NCBI GenBank assembly: GCA_964442355.1
Contig: CAYTZS010000028.1
Coordinates: forward strand, 1 to 36,609
Direction of reading: 5' to 3'
Origin: UBA6168 sp964442355
Lineage (GTDB): Bacteria; Bacteroidota; Bacteroidia; Chitinophagales; Saprospiraceae
Length of the DNA: 36,609 nucleotides
Shown here: positions 30,586 to 36,609 of the stretch, one piece after another
Layout: the number at the start of each line of letters is the position of its first letter
Numbering within the stretch: position 1 is the stretch's first letter
Position numbers and translations under genes: made by a program
Notes under the pieces: model-generated
Database searches by the model: none
Seen by the model: only the letters and a program-made list of their open reading frames with translations
What the model was told of the DNA's origin: nothing

Positions 30586-32106
30586 TTGGCTTAAATAGCG
30601 CTCCTTAGCTACTTCGGCAAAAGTCTTCCCATTGATTTTGCTCTCCAGCCAAGCGATGATGTCGAACAAATCGAAAATGCCGTAAGATGGCTGGCGAGAT
30701 AGTTCCTCGAAATCCTGCTTCAGGGTTTCGAGGATATCTTGCATTTCCCGTTTTGAATGGGGTTTTCCCGCCTCACGGATGAAATTCATCATTTTCCTTT
30801 CAAATTCCGATAGTCGGTTGGCTTTGTTCAGATACCTGTAGGTTGAGCGTAATAGGCTCTCTAAGAGCATTGTGTTGCCTAATTCATAATGTATGATTAG
30901 ATTAAGTATCCTAGCAAGGCTTTGCAAATCTTTTCTCTCCACACTTTCAGACATTTTAAACCAATCGTTTAAGCTATTCAATGCTTCTTCGAAATTGCTA
31001 ATACCAAAGTAGATGCAGAAGTATTGAAAGAAAAAATTGCTCTTTGTAAATTGTTCTTTATCAAGTCTTTCAAGTGCTTTCAGGTGCTTTTTCAACTCCC
31101 TTCCACCCTCCTCAAACTCTCCCGTGCTGATGCAAAGCCGAAACTTGTTCATGTAATATTGCCGATGGATTTTCACCTCGTCGTCATCGGTGATTGGCTT
31201 TACCTTGATGAGCTTGTCCAGCGTCTGTCGCACCTCGTCCACCCTGCCGAGCCTGCCGCAACTGATGACGTGGTTGTTCAAAGCAGAGATGTACTCTGAC
31301 ACGTCCTCTTGCAGCATCAATTGGTTGTGCTCCATCAAAGCCAACAGTTTATTGCTGGAAGCATAAAATGCCTCAAAGTTTGAAGTAGAGAAATAGTAAA
31401 TGGATAAAATGCGGTAATACAGCACTTTGGCGATGAAGGAACGAGGGTTGGCGTCTTCCTTCATCAACGGGTTTTCCATGATTTGAGCGAAGGCTTCCCG
31501 TTGGGTCTTGCTCCTGGAAACGTCCTTTCTAATGCCCACCAAGATGTTGAAGAAGATGTTTCGATAGGCCGAAATATTGGAAAGCTGTTCCAGGTAACCC
31601 TGTTCCTCTTCGGTGATGCGCTTCATCTCTCGGTCGAGGAAGGCAATGTCGGTCTGCGTGTAAGCAATGCGCTTTTCCCAGTTCAAAATCTCAATCAACG
31701 TGTTGAAATCTTCGTACTCCGTGGCGGTTTTTTTGAGCTTCGCCAAAATGGTCTTGCAATCCTCAAAATGGGAGCGCTTGAACAAGGCCCGAACGCCCAA
31801 CAGCTGGTTTTTCAGGCGATAATCTACCGATGACTTTTCGTCAAAAGATTGTAAGCTCTTGATTATCAGTTCATAAAGATAGGATTTCAACTCTGAGTAC
31901 TTGCGGGTTTCCGTTGGGTCACTGCCGTACACCGCCCGCATCAGTTCCTCGTCATCGAAGCGCTCACTGGCTGCTACTGCATCAAACAGCCGCACATACT
32001 TACTGCTGGATGCCTCCTTGCTGTTGATGAAAATCTTGAAATAGCGGCGCTCTGCACTGGACAGCGCTTTTACCAAATCGTACAATCTGCTGGATGGGGT
32101 TTTCAT
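30553..32106 (-). CDS. TPR-like helical-repeat protein of Bacteroidota, unknown function
   Basis: The 517-residue protein is almost entirely alpha-helical, without signal peptide or membrane segments. Its N-terminus (LYDLVKALSSAERRYFKIFIN, then a KYVRLFDAV segment and a YLYELIIKSLQSF helix) is typical of a widespread Bacteroidota family of about 500 residues. The middle and C-terminal parts consist of TPR-like helix pairs (SNFEAFYASSNKLLALMEHN; LGRVDEVRQTLDKLIKVKP; ISNFEEALNSLNDWFKMSE). Such proteins probably act as cytoplasmic scaffolds or peptide-binding regulators (inference). The gene converges on the small peptide gene with a 33-bp overlap. A 15-bp word located 97-111 bp before its start is shared with the peptide gene's leader. 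Confidence 0.8.
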   Translation of the reverse strand: MKTPSSRLYDLVKALSSAERRYFKIFINSKEASSSKYVRLFDAVAASERFDDEELMRAVYGSDPTETRKYSELKSYLYELIIKSLQSFDEKSSVDYRLKNQLLGVRALFKRSHFEDCKTILAKLKKTATEYEDFNTLIEILNWEKRIAYTQTDIAFLDREMKRITEEEQGYLEQLSNISAYRNIFFNILVGIRKDVSRSKTQREAFAQIMENPLMKEDANPRSFIAKVLYYRILSIYYFSTSNFEAFYASSNKLLALMEHNQLMLQEDVSEYISALNNHVISCGRLGRVDEVRQTLDKLIKVKPITDDDEVKIHRQYYMNKFRLCISTGEFEEGGRELKKHLKALERLDKEQFTKSNFFFQYFCIYFGISNFEEALNSLNDWFKMSESVERKDLQSLARILNLIIHYELGNTMLLESLLRSTYRYLNKANRLSEFERKMMNFIREAGKPHSKREMQDILETLKQDFEELSRQPSYGIFDLFDIIAWLESKINGKTFAEVAKERYLSQSLALASRAKL

Positions 32107-32202
32107 AAGTTGAGAAAGTTGCGAGTTTTGATTGGCTCAATGCCATTTTAAAGCCCGAATGTATAAATTTTGCGGGTGAAGAACCCAGTTTGTAGAAAAA
32201 CC

Positions 32203-32217
32203 AGAAACCTGACTTTT
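32203..32217. repeat. 15-bp repeat AGAAACCTGACTTTT shared with 30272-30286
   Basis: The exact 15-mer occurs at 30272-30286 (3' arm of the peptide leader hairpin) and here, between the divergent TPR-like gene and uvrC. Read on the minus strand it gives AAAAGTCAG followed by a TGGTTTTT word, matching the left arm of the peptide leader, so both convergent genes have a similar element 84-125 bp upstream. The rest of the 202-bp spacer shows no clear promoter. Confidence 0.6.
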
Positions 32218-32308
32218 CGCCCATTTTTCGAACACGAGCTCCGCAATTTTCGCCAATTGATTTCCTGCTTCAAACAACTACTTTTGCTCTTCAAAAACAA
32301 CTAACCGC

Positions 32309-34135
32309 TTGACTACCGACGACTACAAAAAGCTCCTGCCCAATTGGCCCCACGACCCTGGGGTCTATCGCTTCCTCGATGCTGAGGACCGGGTGCTCTA
32401 CGTTGGCAAGGCCAAGAACCTCAAAAATCGCCTCTCCTCCTACTTCTCCAACACCAAAGACATGGCCTACAAGACCCGTGTCATGGTCAAGCACGCCCAC
32501 CGCATCGAAATGACGCTGGTGGATACTGAGGCAGACGCCCTGCTCCTCGAAAGCACCCTCATCAAGCGCTTCCAACCGCCCTACAACGTGATGCTAAAGG
32601 ACGGCAAGAGCTACACGTACCTATGCATAAAAAATGAGCGTTTCCCAAGGGTCTTCCTAACCCGTCGAGTTATTCGGGACGGTAGCGCCTATTTTGGCCC
32701 CTATACCTCCAAGCAGCGGGTAGAGACGATACTTGGGCTCATCCGGCAGTTGTTTCCGCTGCGCACCTGCAACCTGAGCCTGACCGAAGAAAACATCGCC
32801 AAGGGCAAGTTCAAAGTCTGCCTCGAATACCATATCAAAAACTGCCAGGGCCCTTGCGAGGGCTTTGAAACGGAAGCCGCCTACGGCGAAAAAATCGAGC
32901 AAATCAAGAACATGCTGCGGGGCAACTTCGGCCCAGTGAAGCGGCACTTCCAGCAACTGATGGCACACCATGCCGAGCGCATGGAGTTTGAAAAAGCCCA
33001 ACAAATCAAGGAACGGCTACTGGCTTTCGAGGATTACCAAGGCAAAAGTACCGTCGTCAGCACCACCATCCGTGACGTGGACGTGTTCAGCATCGCCAGC
33101 GACGAGAAGAATGCCTACGTTAACTACATCAAGGTGGTGAACGGCGCCATCATCAACACTTGGACGCAGGAGATGGTCAAGAACCTCGACGACGATGAGG
33201 CCGACCTGCTTGCCTTCGTTATTCCCGAAATTCGGGAGCGGTTTCAGAGCATCGCCCCGGAGGTCATCGTGCCGATGGAGGTGCCCGTGGCCGATGCGAC
33301 CGTGATCGTCACAGTCCCGAAAATCGGAGACAAGAAGAAACTGCTCGAACTCTCGGAGAAGAATGTACATTTTTTCCTCCTTCAAAAAAAGAAGGAAGAA
33401 GCCTCGGCAACGGGCAAGCAGACTAGTGCCGAGCGCATCCTGCGCACCCTCCAGAGTGACCTCCAGATGGCCGATGTACCGCTCCACCTCGAATGCTTCG
33501 ACAACTCCAACATGCAGGGCAGTTACCCCGTGTCGTCGTGCGTGGTGTTCAAGAACGCCAAGCCCAGCAAGGCCGACTATCGCCATTACAACGTGAAAAA
33601 TGTCGTCGGCCCCAACGACTTCGCCACGATGGAGGAGGTCGTTTTCCGAAGGTACAAGCGCCTGCTGGCAGAAGGCCAACCCCTGCCGCAGCTCATCATC
33701 ATTGACGGAGGCAAGGGCCAACTCAGTGCCGCCGTCAAGAGCCTCGAAGCCCTCGGCATCCTCGACAAGGTGGTAGTCGTCGGCATTGCGAAGCGCCTCG
33801 AAGAAATCTTTTTCCCCGGCGACTCAGTGCCGTTGTACATCAACAAAAAATCGGAGAGCTTGAAGCTCATCCAGCAGGCAAGGAACGAGGCACACCGTTT
33901 TGCCATCACTTTCCACCGCAACCAGCGCTCGAAAGACTTTACCAAGACCGAACTTGAAGATATTCCAGGCATTGGCTCGAAGACTGCCGAGAAGCTGCTC
34001 AAGCATTTCGGTTCGGTGAAAAAAATGCGGGAAGCCAGCGCCGAGGAGGTGGAAGCTGCTATCGGCAAGGCAGCGGCGGCGAAAGTGGAGAAGTATTTTC
34101 AGGCGGAAGAGGCGGAAGGTGAAGTTGGCAGTTAG
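32309..34135 (+). CDS. uvrC: Excinuclease ABC subunit C
   Basis: The 608-residue protein makes both incisions in nucleotide excision repair together with UvrA and UvrB. The start is TTG 32309: the next ATG is beyond residue 50 and would delete most of the GIY-YIG nuclease, whose motifs here are PGVYRF (17-22), LYVGKAKNLKNRL (30-42) and Glu81 in LLLESTLIKRF. A UVR segment (MEFEKAQQIKERLL) lies near residue 230. The RNase H-like 5' nuclease follows with ECFDNSNMQG and IIDGGKGQL, both with catalytic Asp. The C-terminal helix-hairpin-helix reads LEDIPGIGSKTAEKLLKHFG. It is divergent from the TPR-like gene; the stop codon lies inside a GTTGGCAGTT word repeat. Confidence 0.95.
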   Translation: MTTDDYKKLLPNWPHDPGVYRFLDAEDRVLYVGKAKNLKNRLSSYFSNTKDMAYKTRVMVKHAHRIEMTLVDTEADALLLESTLIKRFQPPYNVMLKDGKSYTYLCIKNERFPRVFLTRRVIRDGSAYFGPYTSKQRVETILGLIRQLFPLRTCNLSLTEENIAKGKFKVCLEYHIKNCQGPCEGFETEAAYGEKIEQIKNMLRGNFGPVKRHFQQLMAHHAERMEFEKAQQIKERLLAFEDYQGKSTVVSTTIRDVDVFSIASDEKNAYVNYIKVVNGAIINTWTQEMVKNLDDDEADLLAFVIPEIRERFQSIAPEVIVPMEVPVADATVIVTVPKIGDKKKLLELSEKNVHFFLLQKKKEEASATGKQTSAERILRTLQSDLQMADVPLHLECFDNSNMQGSYPVSSCVVFKNAKPSKADYRHYNVKNVVGPNDFATMEEVVFRRYKRLLAEGQPLPQLIIIDGGKGQLSAAVKSLEALGILDKVVVVGIAKRLEEIFFPGDSVPLYINKKSESLKLIQQARNEAHRFAITFHRNQRSKDFTKTELEDIPGIGSKTAEKLLKHFGSVKKMREASAEEVEAAIGKAAAAKVEKYFQAEEAEGEVGS

Positions 34136-34146
34136 ACAGTTGGCAG
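34124..34146 (+). repeat. GTTGGCAG word repeat over the uvrC stop codon
   Basis: GTTGGCAGTT (34124-34133) and AGTTGGCAG (34138-34146) flank the uvrC stop TAG (34133-34135). The word is the same as that repeated in the dnaX leader at 28136-28165. Confidence 0.6.
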
Positions 34147-34192
34147 GGGTAGTCAGTGGTAGTGAAACTGCTAATTTCAGCATCAAATTTGA

Positions 34193-35506
34193 ATGATTAT
34201 ATTTAAAAACAAGGCAAACAAACTGGCCGAAAAAGCCGAGCAAGGCGCACTCGCCCAAAGCCCTTGGTCGCAGGTTTGGAGGCGTTTCCGCAAGCGGCGC
34301 ATGGCGTTGTGGTCGTGGCGGGCGCTGCTCGTGATGGCCTTCGTGGCCGTGTTTGCCGATTTCATTGCCAACGAAAAACCGCTTTACTGCAAGCTGGAGG
34401 GGCAATCTTACTTCCCTGTGCTGCGCCAGTACGCCGTTGAGTTGGGCTTCGCAAAATGGGATGCCGCCTTTCTGCAAAAAAGCTGGGGCGAGCATAATTA
34501 CGACGCTGTCGTTTTCCCCCCCATCCCATACTCCCCCGCTACACTCGACCTGAAAAACAACAACTATCGCAACCCCTTCGGGCGCCAGTCGGTGAAGTCG
34601 CTGCGGTGGCGGCACTGGCTTGGTACCGACCAACTTGGACGGGACGTGGCCGCCGGGATGGTGGCTGGTACAAGGGTGGCGCTGCTCGTGGGTGTCATCT
34701 CGATGGGCATCGCCACGGCCATAGGGCTGCTGCTCGGCTCGTTGGCCGGGTTCTTCGGTGATGACCGCATGCGAGTCAGTTGGATTGGAGTGGTACTGAA
34801 CTTGATGGCGTTGTTTTTTGCGTGGTTTTATGGCTTCTCAGCGAGGGGGTACACTTTATCGGAAGCGGCAAAAAATGGCGGGCTTGGAATGGAATTGTTG
34901 AAGAGTATAGCCATTGCGGCGCTGATTTTTCTGGTGACAAATGGCCTTTCGGTTTTGATAAACAAACTGCTAAAAACACGTCAAATCACTCTCCCACTCG
35001 ACCTCATCACCATGCGGGGCATCGAAGTAATGAACTCCATCCCTGGTCTGTTGCTCCTGCTGGCGATGGTGGCAGTACTGGAAAAAAGCTCGATATTTTA
35101 TGTGATGGCCATCATCGGCTTCCTACGCTGGACGTCCGTGGCCCGCTTCCTGCGGGCAGAGCTGCTCCGGGTGCGGAACCTCGGCTACGTTGAGGCAGCC
35201 CGTGCGATGGCTTTCCCCAATTGGCGCATCCTGTGGCGACACGCCCTTCCCAATGCCATTGGGCCGGTGCTGATTGTCGTGTCATTTGGAGTTGCATCTG
35301 CTATTTTGATGGAATCGTCGCTATCGTTCCTTGGCATCGGAACGGGTTCGGATGGCGGCACGACTTGGGGCAGCCTACTTTCCGCTGTGCGCAGGTATCC
35401 GTCGGCGTGGTGGCTGGCGGTGTTCCCCGGTGGGGCCATTTTTGTGGCAGTTACGGTTTTTAACTTGATAGGAGACGGGCTGTCGGAGGCAATGGGCGAG
35501 CGCTGA
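34193..35506 (+). CDS. Oligopeptide/dipeptide ABC transporter permease, OppC/DppC type
   Basis: The 437-residue inner-membrane protein has an N-terminal membrane helix (ALLVMAFVAVFADFIANE) and a periplasmic segment of about 90 residues. Then comes the OppC hallmark HWLGTDQLGRDV, the first core helix pair (VALLVGVISMGIATAIGLLLGSLAG, split by a loop), and a C-terminal core with the EAA loop (YVEAARAMAFPNWRILWRHALPNA) that contacts the ATPase. Between the second core helix and the SIPGLLLLLAM helix there is an extra stretch of about 70 residues with two more hydrophobic segments (VVLNLMALFFAWFYGF; IAIAALIFLVTNGLSVLI). The partner OppB permease, ATPase and binding protein are not nearby. The substrate is unknown (peptides or nickel). 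Confidence 0.9.
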   Translation: MIIFKNKANKLAEKAEQGALAQSPWSQVWRRFRKRRMALWSWRALLVMAFVAVFADFIANEKPLYCKLEGQSYFPVLRQYAVELGFAKWDAAFLQKSWGEHNYDAVVFPPIPYSPATLDLKNNNYRNPFGRQSVKSLRWRHWLGTDQLGRDVAAGMVAGTRVALLVGVISMGIATAIGLLLGSLAGFFGDDRMRVSWIGVVLNLMALFFAWFYGFSARGYTLSEAAKNGGLGMELLKSIAIAALIFLVTNGLSVLINKLLKTRQITLPLDLITMRGIEVMNSIPGLLLLLAMVAVLEKSSIFYVMAIIGFLRWTSVARFLRAELLRVRNLGYVEAARAMAFPNWRILWRHALPNAIGPVLIVVSFGVASAILMESSLSFLGIGTGSDGGTTWGSLLSAVRRYPSAWWLAVFPGGAIFVAVTVFNLIGDGLSEAMGER

Positions 35507-35514
35507 ACGAGCGG

Positions 35515-35533
35515 GCCGGAAATCCTTTCTGGC
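35515..35533. terminator. Short hairpin after the OppC-like gene
   Basis: GCCGGAAA (35515-35522) and TTTCTGGC (35526-35533) form an 8-bp stem with one G-U pair and a 3-nt loop, 9 bp after the stop codon. There is no U-tract. Confidence 0.35.
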
Positions 35534-35640
35534 GCTTGAAAAAGTAGGTTGCCGGAAAGTATTTCCACTTTAGGGCAAAAAAATCCAATAAAACAAGGCA
35601 AAATCCAGCAAATGCTGAAACACCTGCAACCCAAGATGCG

Positions 35641-35838
35641 TTATTTTCCTCGTTTATAGACGCTTTTCGGGAAAAGTCCCGACTTGGTCTTTGACTTTGG
35701 ATACCGGCCTTTTTTGTCGGGCTGTACGTGTACAGACTCGTTCATTGGGCAGCCAGAACCTCGGTTGCAGGAGCTGGTGGAGAGCAGGAGCGATAGGGCG
35801 GCAGTGCCGAAAAGGAGCGAAAAAGTCAATTTCTTCAT
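35641..35838 (-). CDS. Small putative lipoprotein
   Basis: The 65-residue protein from ATG 35838 has a signal peptide (LTFSLLFGTAALSLLLSTSSC) with a lipobox-like LSTSSC, so lipidation at Cys24 or thereabouts is likely. The mature part is short, basic and Pro/Lys-rich (GCPMNESVHVQPDKKGRYP; KTKSGLFPKSVYKRGK) with one more Cys. In several Bacteroidota similar tiny proteins with CP and HVQPD-like motifs are seen; the function is unknown. It is alone on its strand, between the OppC-like gene and HU. Confidence 0.7.
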   Translation of the reverse strand: MKKLTFSLLFGTAALSLLLSTSSCNRGSGCPMNESVHVQPDKKGRYPKSKTKSGLFPKSVYKRGK

Positions 35839-35953
35839 GAGCAAAAGCAAATTTTAATCTAAAAAAGGTGCAGCAAAGTTGAGCAATATCCTTGTCAAAA
35901 GCGAGTGTTGAATGAAAAGGCCAATAAAATCAGGCATTTTTCTTCTCAAAACG

Positions 35954-35983
35954 TTTGCGGATAGGGATGCTTGTATATTTTTG
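35954..35983 (+). promoter_or_regulatory. HU promoter TTTG-N18-TATTTTTG
   Basis: TTTG (35954-35957) and TATTTTTG (35976-35983) with an 18-bp spacer match the Bacteroidota primary sigma consensus and lie 42 bp before the HU start codon. Confidence 0.75.
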
Positions 35984-36024
35984 CGCCACTTTTTTAAATC
36001 TGTAAATTTTTTAAACCATTTAAG

Positions 36025-36297
36025 ATGAACAAAGGAGATTTGATCAACAAGGTTGCAGAGAGCGCTGGCCTAACCAAAGCTCAGGCTACTTCTGCCGTAA
36101 ACACTGTATTCGAAGCTGTAGGTGAGTCCCTGACCAAAGGTGACAAAGTTACCATCATTGGTTTCGGTACTTTCTCTGTTTCCAAGCGTGAGGCTCGTCA
36201 AGGCCGCAACCCACAGACTGGCAATACTATCACAATCGCTGCCAAGACTTCTGTGAAATTCAAGCCAGGCAAAGAACTGTCTGAATCTGTGAACTAA
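36025..36297 (+). CDS. hup: HU family DNA-binding protein
   Basis: The 90-residue nucleoid protein starts MNKGDLINKVAESAGLTKAQ and has the HU/IHF signature GFGTFSVSKREARQGRNPQTG with the DNA-minor-groove arm RNPQTGNTI and the C-terminal TSVKFKPGKELSE. Length and sequence are typical of HU. It binds and bends DNA without strong sequence preference. Strong promoter upstream, strong intrinsic terminator downstream. The codon choice (GTT, GCT, CGT, AAC, ACC) differs from neighbours and fits high expression. Confidence 0.96.
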   Translation: MNKGDLINKVAESAGLTKAQATSAVNTVFEAVGESLTKGDKVTIIGFGTFSVSKREARQGRNPQTGNTITIAAKTSVKFKPGKELSESVN

Positions 36298-36306
36298 ACA
36301 GGAACC

Positions 36307-36373
36307 GAAAGATTAATCTTTCAGAGAAGGAAAGGGCAACCAGGGTAGCTACCCGGTTGCCCTTTTCCTTTTG
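36307..36373 (+). terminator. Palindrome and intrinsic terminator after HU
   Basis: GAAAGATTAATCTTTC (36307-36322) is a perfect 16-bp palindrome. Next, AAAGGGCAACC (36331-36341) pairs with GGTTGCCCTTT (36355-36365), enclosing GGTAGCTACC, and is followed by TCCTTTT. This is a strong rho-independent terminator. Confidence 0.85.
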
Positions 36374-36383
36374 CGGATTTTCG

Positions 36384-36391
36384 TACCTTTG
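36384..36391 (+). promoter_or_regulatory. -7 element before the transsulfuration gene
   Basis: TACCTTTG matches TAnnTTTG, 34 bp before the start codon at 36426; no TTG at the proper distance. Confidence 0.45.
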
Positions 36392-36425
36392 TGGGCTTTT
36401 AGCACAAAATGACTTTTTTGAAAAT

Positions 36426-36609
36426 ATGAAATTCGCAACCAAGACCATCCACGCTGGCATCGAGCCAGACCCCAGCACGGGCGCAGTGATGACCCCCATT
36501 TACCAGACCAGCACCTACGCCCAGGCCGCCCCCGGCGACCACAAGGGCTACGAATATGCTCGCACACAAAACCCCACCCGTCATGCTTTGGAGGCCAACC
36601 TTGCCGCCC
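36426..36609 (+). CDS. PLP-dependent transsulfuration enzyme (cystathionine gamma-synthase/lyase type), 5' part
   Basis: The first 61 codons are present, running off the window. The sequence starts MKFATKTIHAGIEPDPSTG and contains AVMTPIYQTSTYAQ and GYEYARTQNPTRHALEANLA, the standard N-terminus of the Cys/Met-metabolism PLP enzymes (MetB, MetC, MetZ, cystathionine gamma-lyase); YARTQNPTR is a conserved cofactor/substrate-binding segment. The members cannot be told apart from this fragment. Confidence 0.9.
   Translation, partial: MKFATKTIHAGIEPDPSTGAVMTPIYQTSTYAQAAPGDHKGYEYARTQNPTRHALEANLAA

Noticed and set aside
1..36609. tRNA, rRNA or other structured RNA genes
   Set aside because: Spacers were read for cloverleaf or rRNA-like sequence and nothing convincing was seen; covariance searches could not be run.

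Overview
The window looks like a chromosomal segment of a member of the Bacteroidota, probably Saprospiria-like or a related environmental lineage. The evidence is the -7 promoter elements of the TAnnTTTG type, the near absence of Shine-Dalgarno sequences, the Bacteroidota-typical families (DUF2911 protein, GH57 with a DUF3536-like C-terminus, a large PD40/Omp85-like fusion, a 500-residue helical-repeat protein), and the usual core genes (gltX, ppa, rsmG, mutL, dnaX, uvrC, HU). The lineage below phylum is inference.

Layout. Positions 1-2850 are visibly AT-richer than the rest. They hold the end of a response regulator, its histidine kinase and an outer-membrane beta-barrel protein, all on the plus strand. 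This block is followed by a 132-bp imperfect palindrome (2916-3047) with the architecture of an integron attC site, which suggests lateral acquisition. From 3191 a GC-richer chromosome backbone begins: a GH57 glycosidase, an 11-residue-repeat LEA/YtxH-like protein, family I pyrophosphatase, a 1164-residue peptidase-like/beta-propeller/beta-barrel protein, a glyoxalase-II-like hydrolase, and a minus-strand operon of ECF sigma factor, anti-sigma factor and DUF4097-like adhesin ending in a clear terminator. Next come gltX, a polysaccharide deacetylase, an M29 aminopeptidase and a degenerate DnaQ-like protein.

Positions 19835-22439 form a metal-homeostasis cluster: a DtxR/MntR-type repressor with a palindromic operator in front of it, a membrane-anchored Mn/Fe-type binding protein and an ABC ATPase, but no permease. 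Then follow rsmG, a GlsB-like membrane protein, a GT4 glycosyltransferase, a small membrane protein, mutL, a DUF2911 protein, dnaX, a small double-glycine-leader peptide convergent with a TPR-like protein, uvrC, an OppC-like permease, a small lipoprotein, HU, and the start of a transsulfuration enzyme.

The most notable signals are as follows. (1) The attC-like site borders the AT-rich block. (2) dnaX contains an A9 run where slippage in either direction would stop translation within 2-3 codons, giving a gamma-like short clamp-loader subunit. (3) Many spacers are built from short, locus-specific repeated words with inverted partners, resembling the STRR sequences of cyanobacteria. Two of these spacers share one 16-bp unit, and in one the unit contains the start codon. 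(4) A small GG-leader peptide gene faces a TPR-like gene, and both have a shared sequence element upstream.
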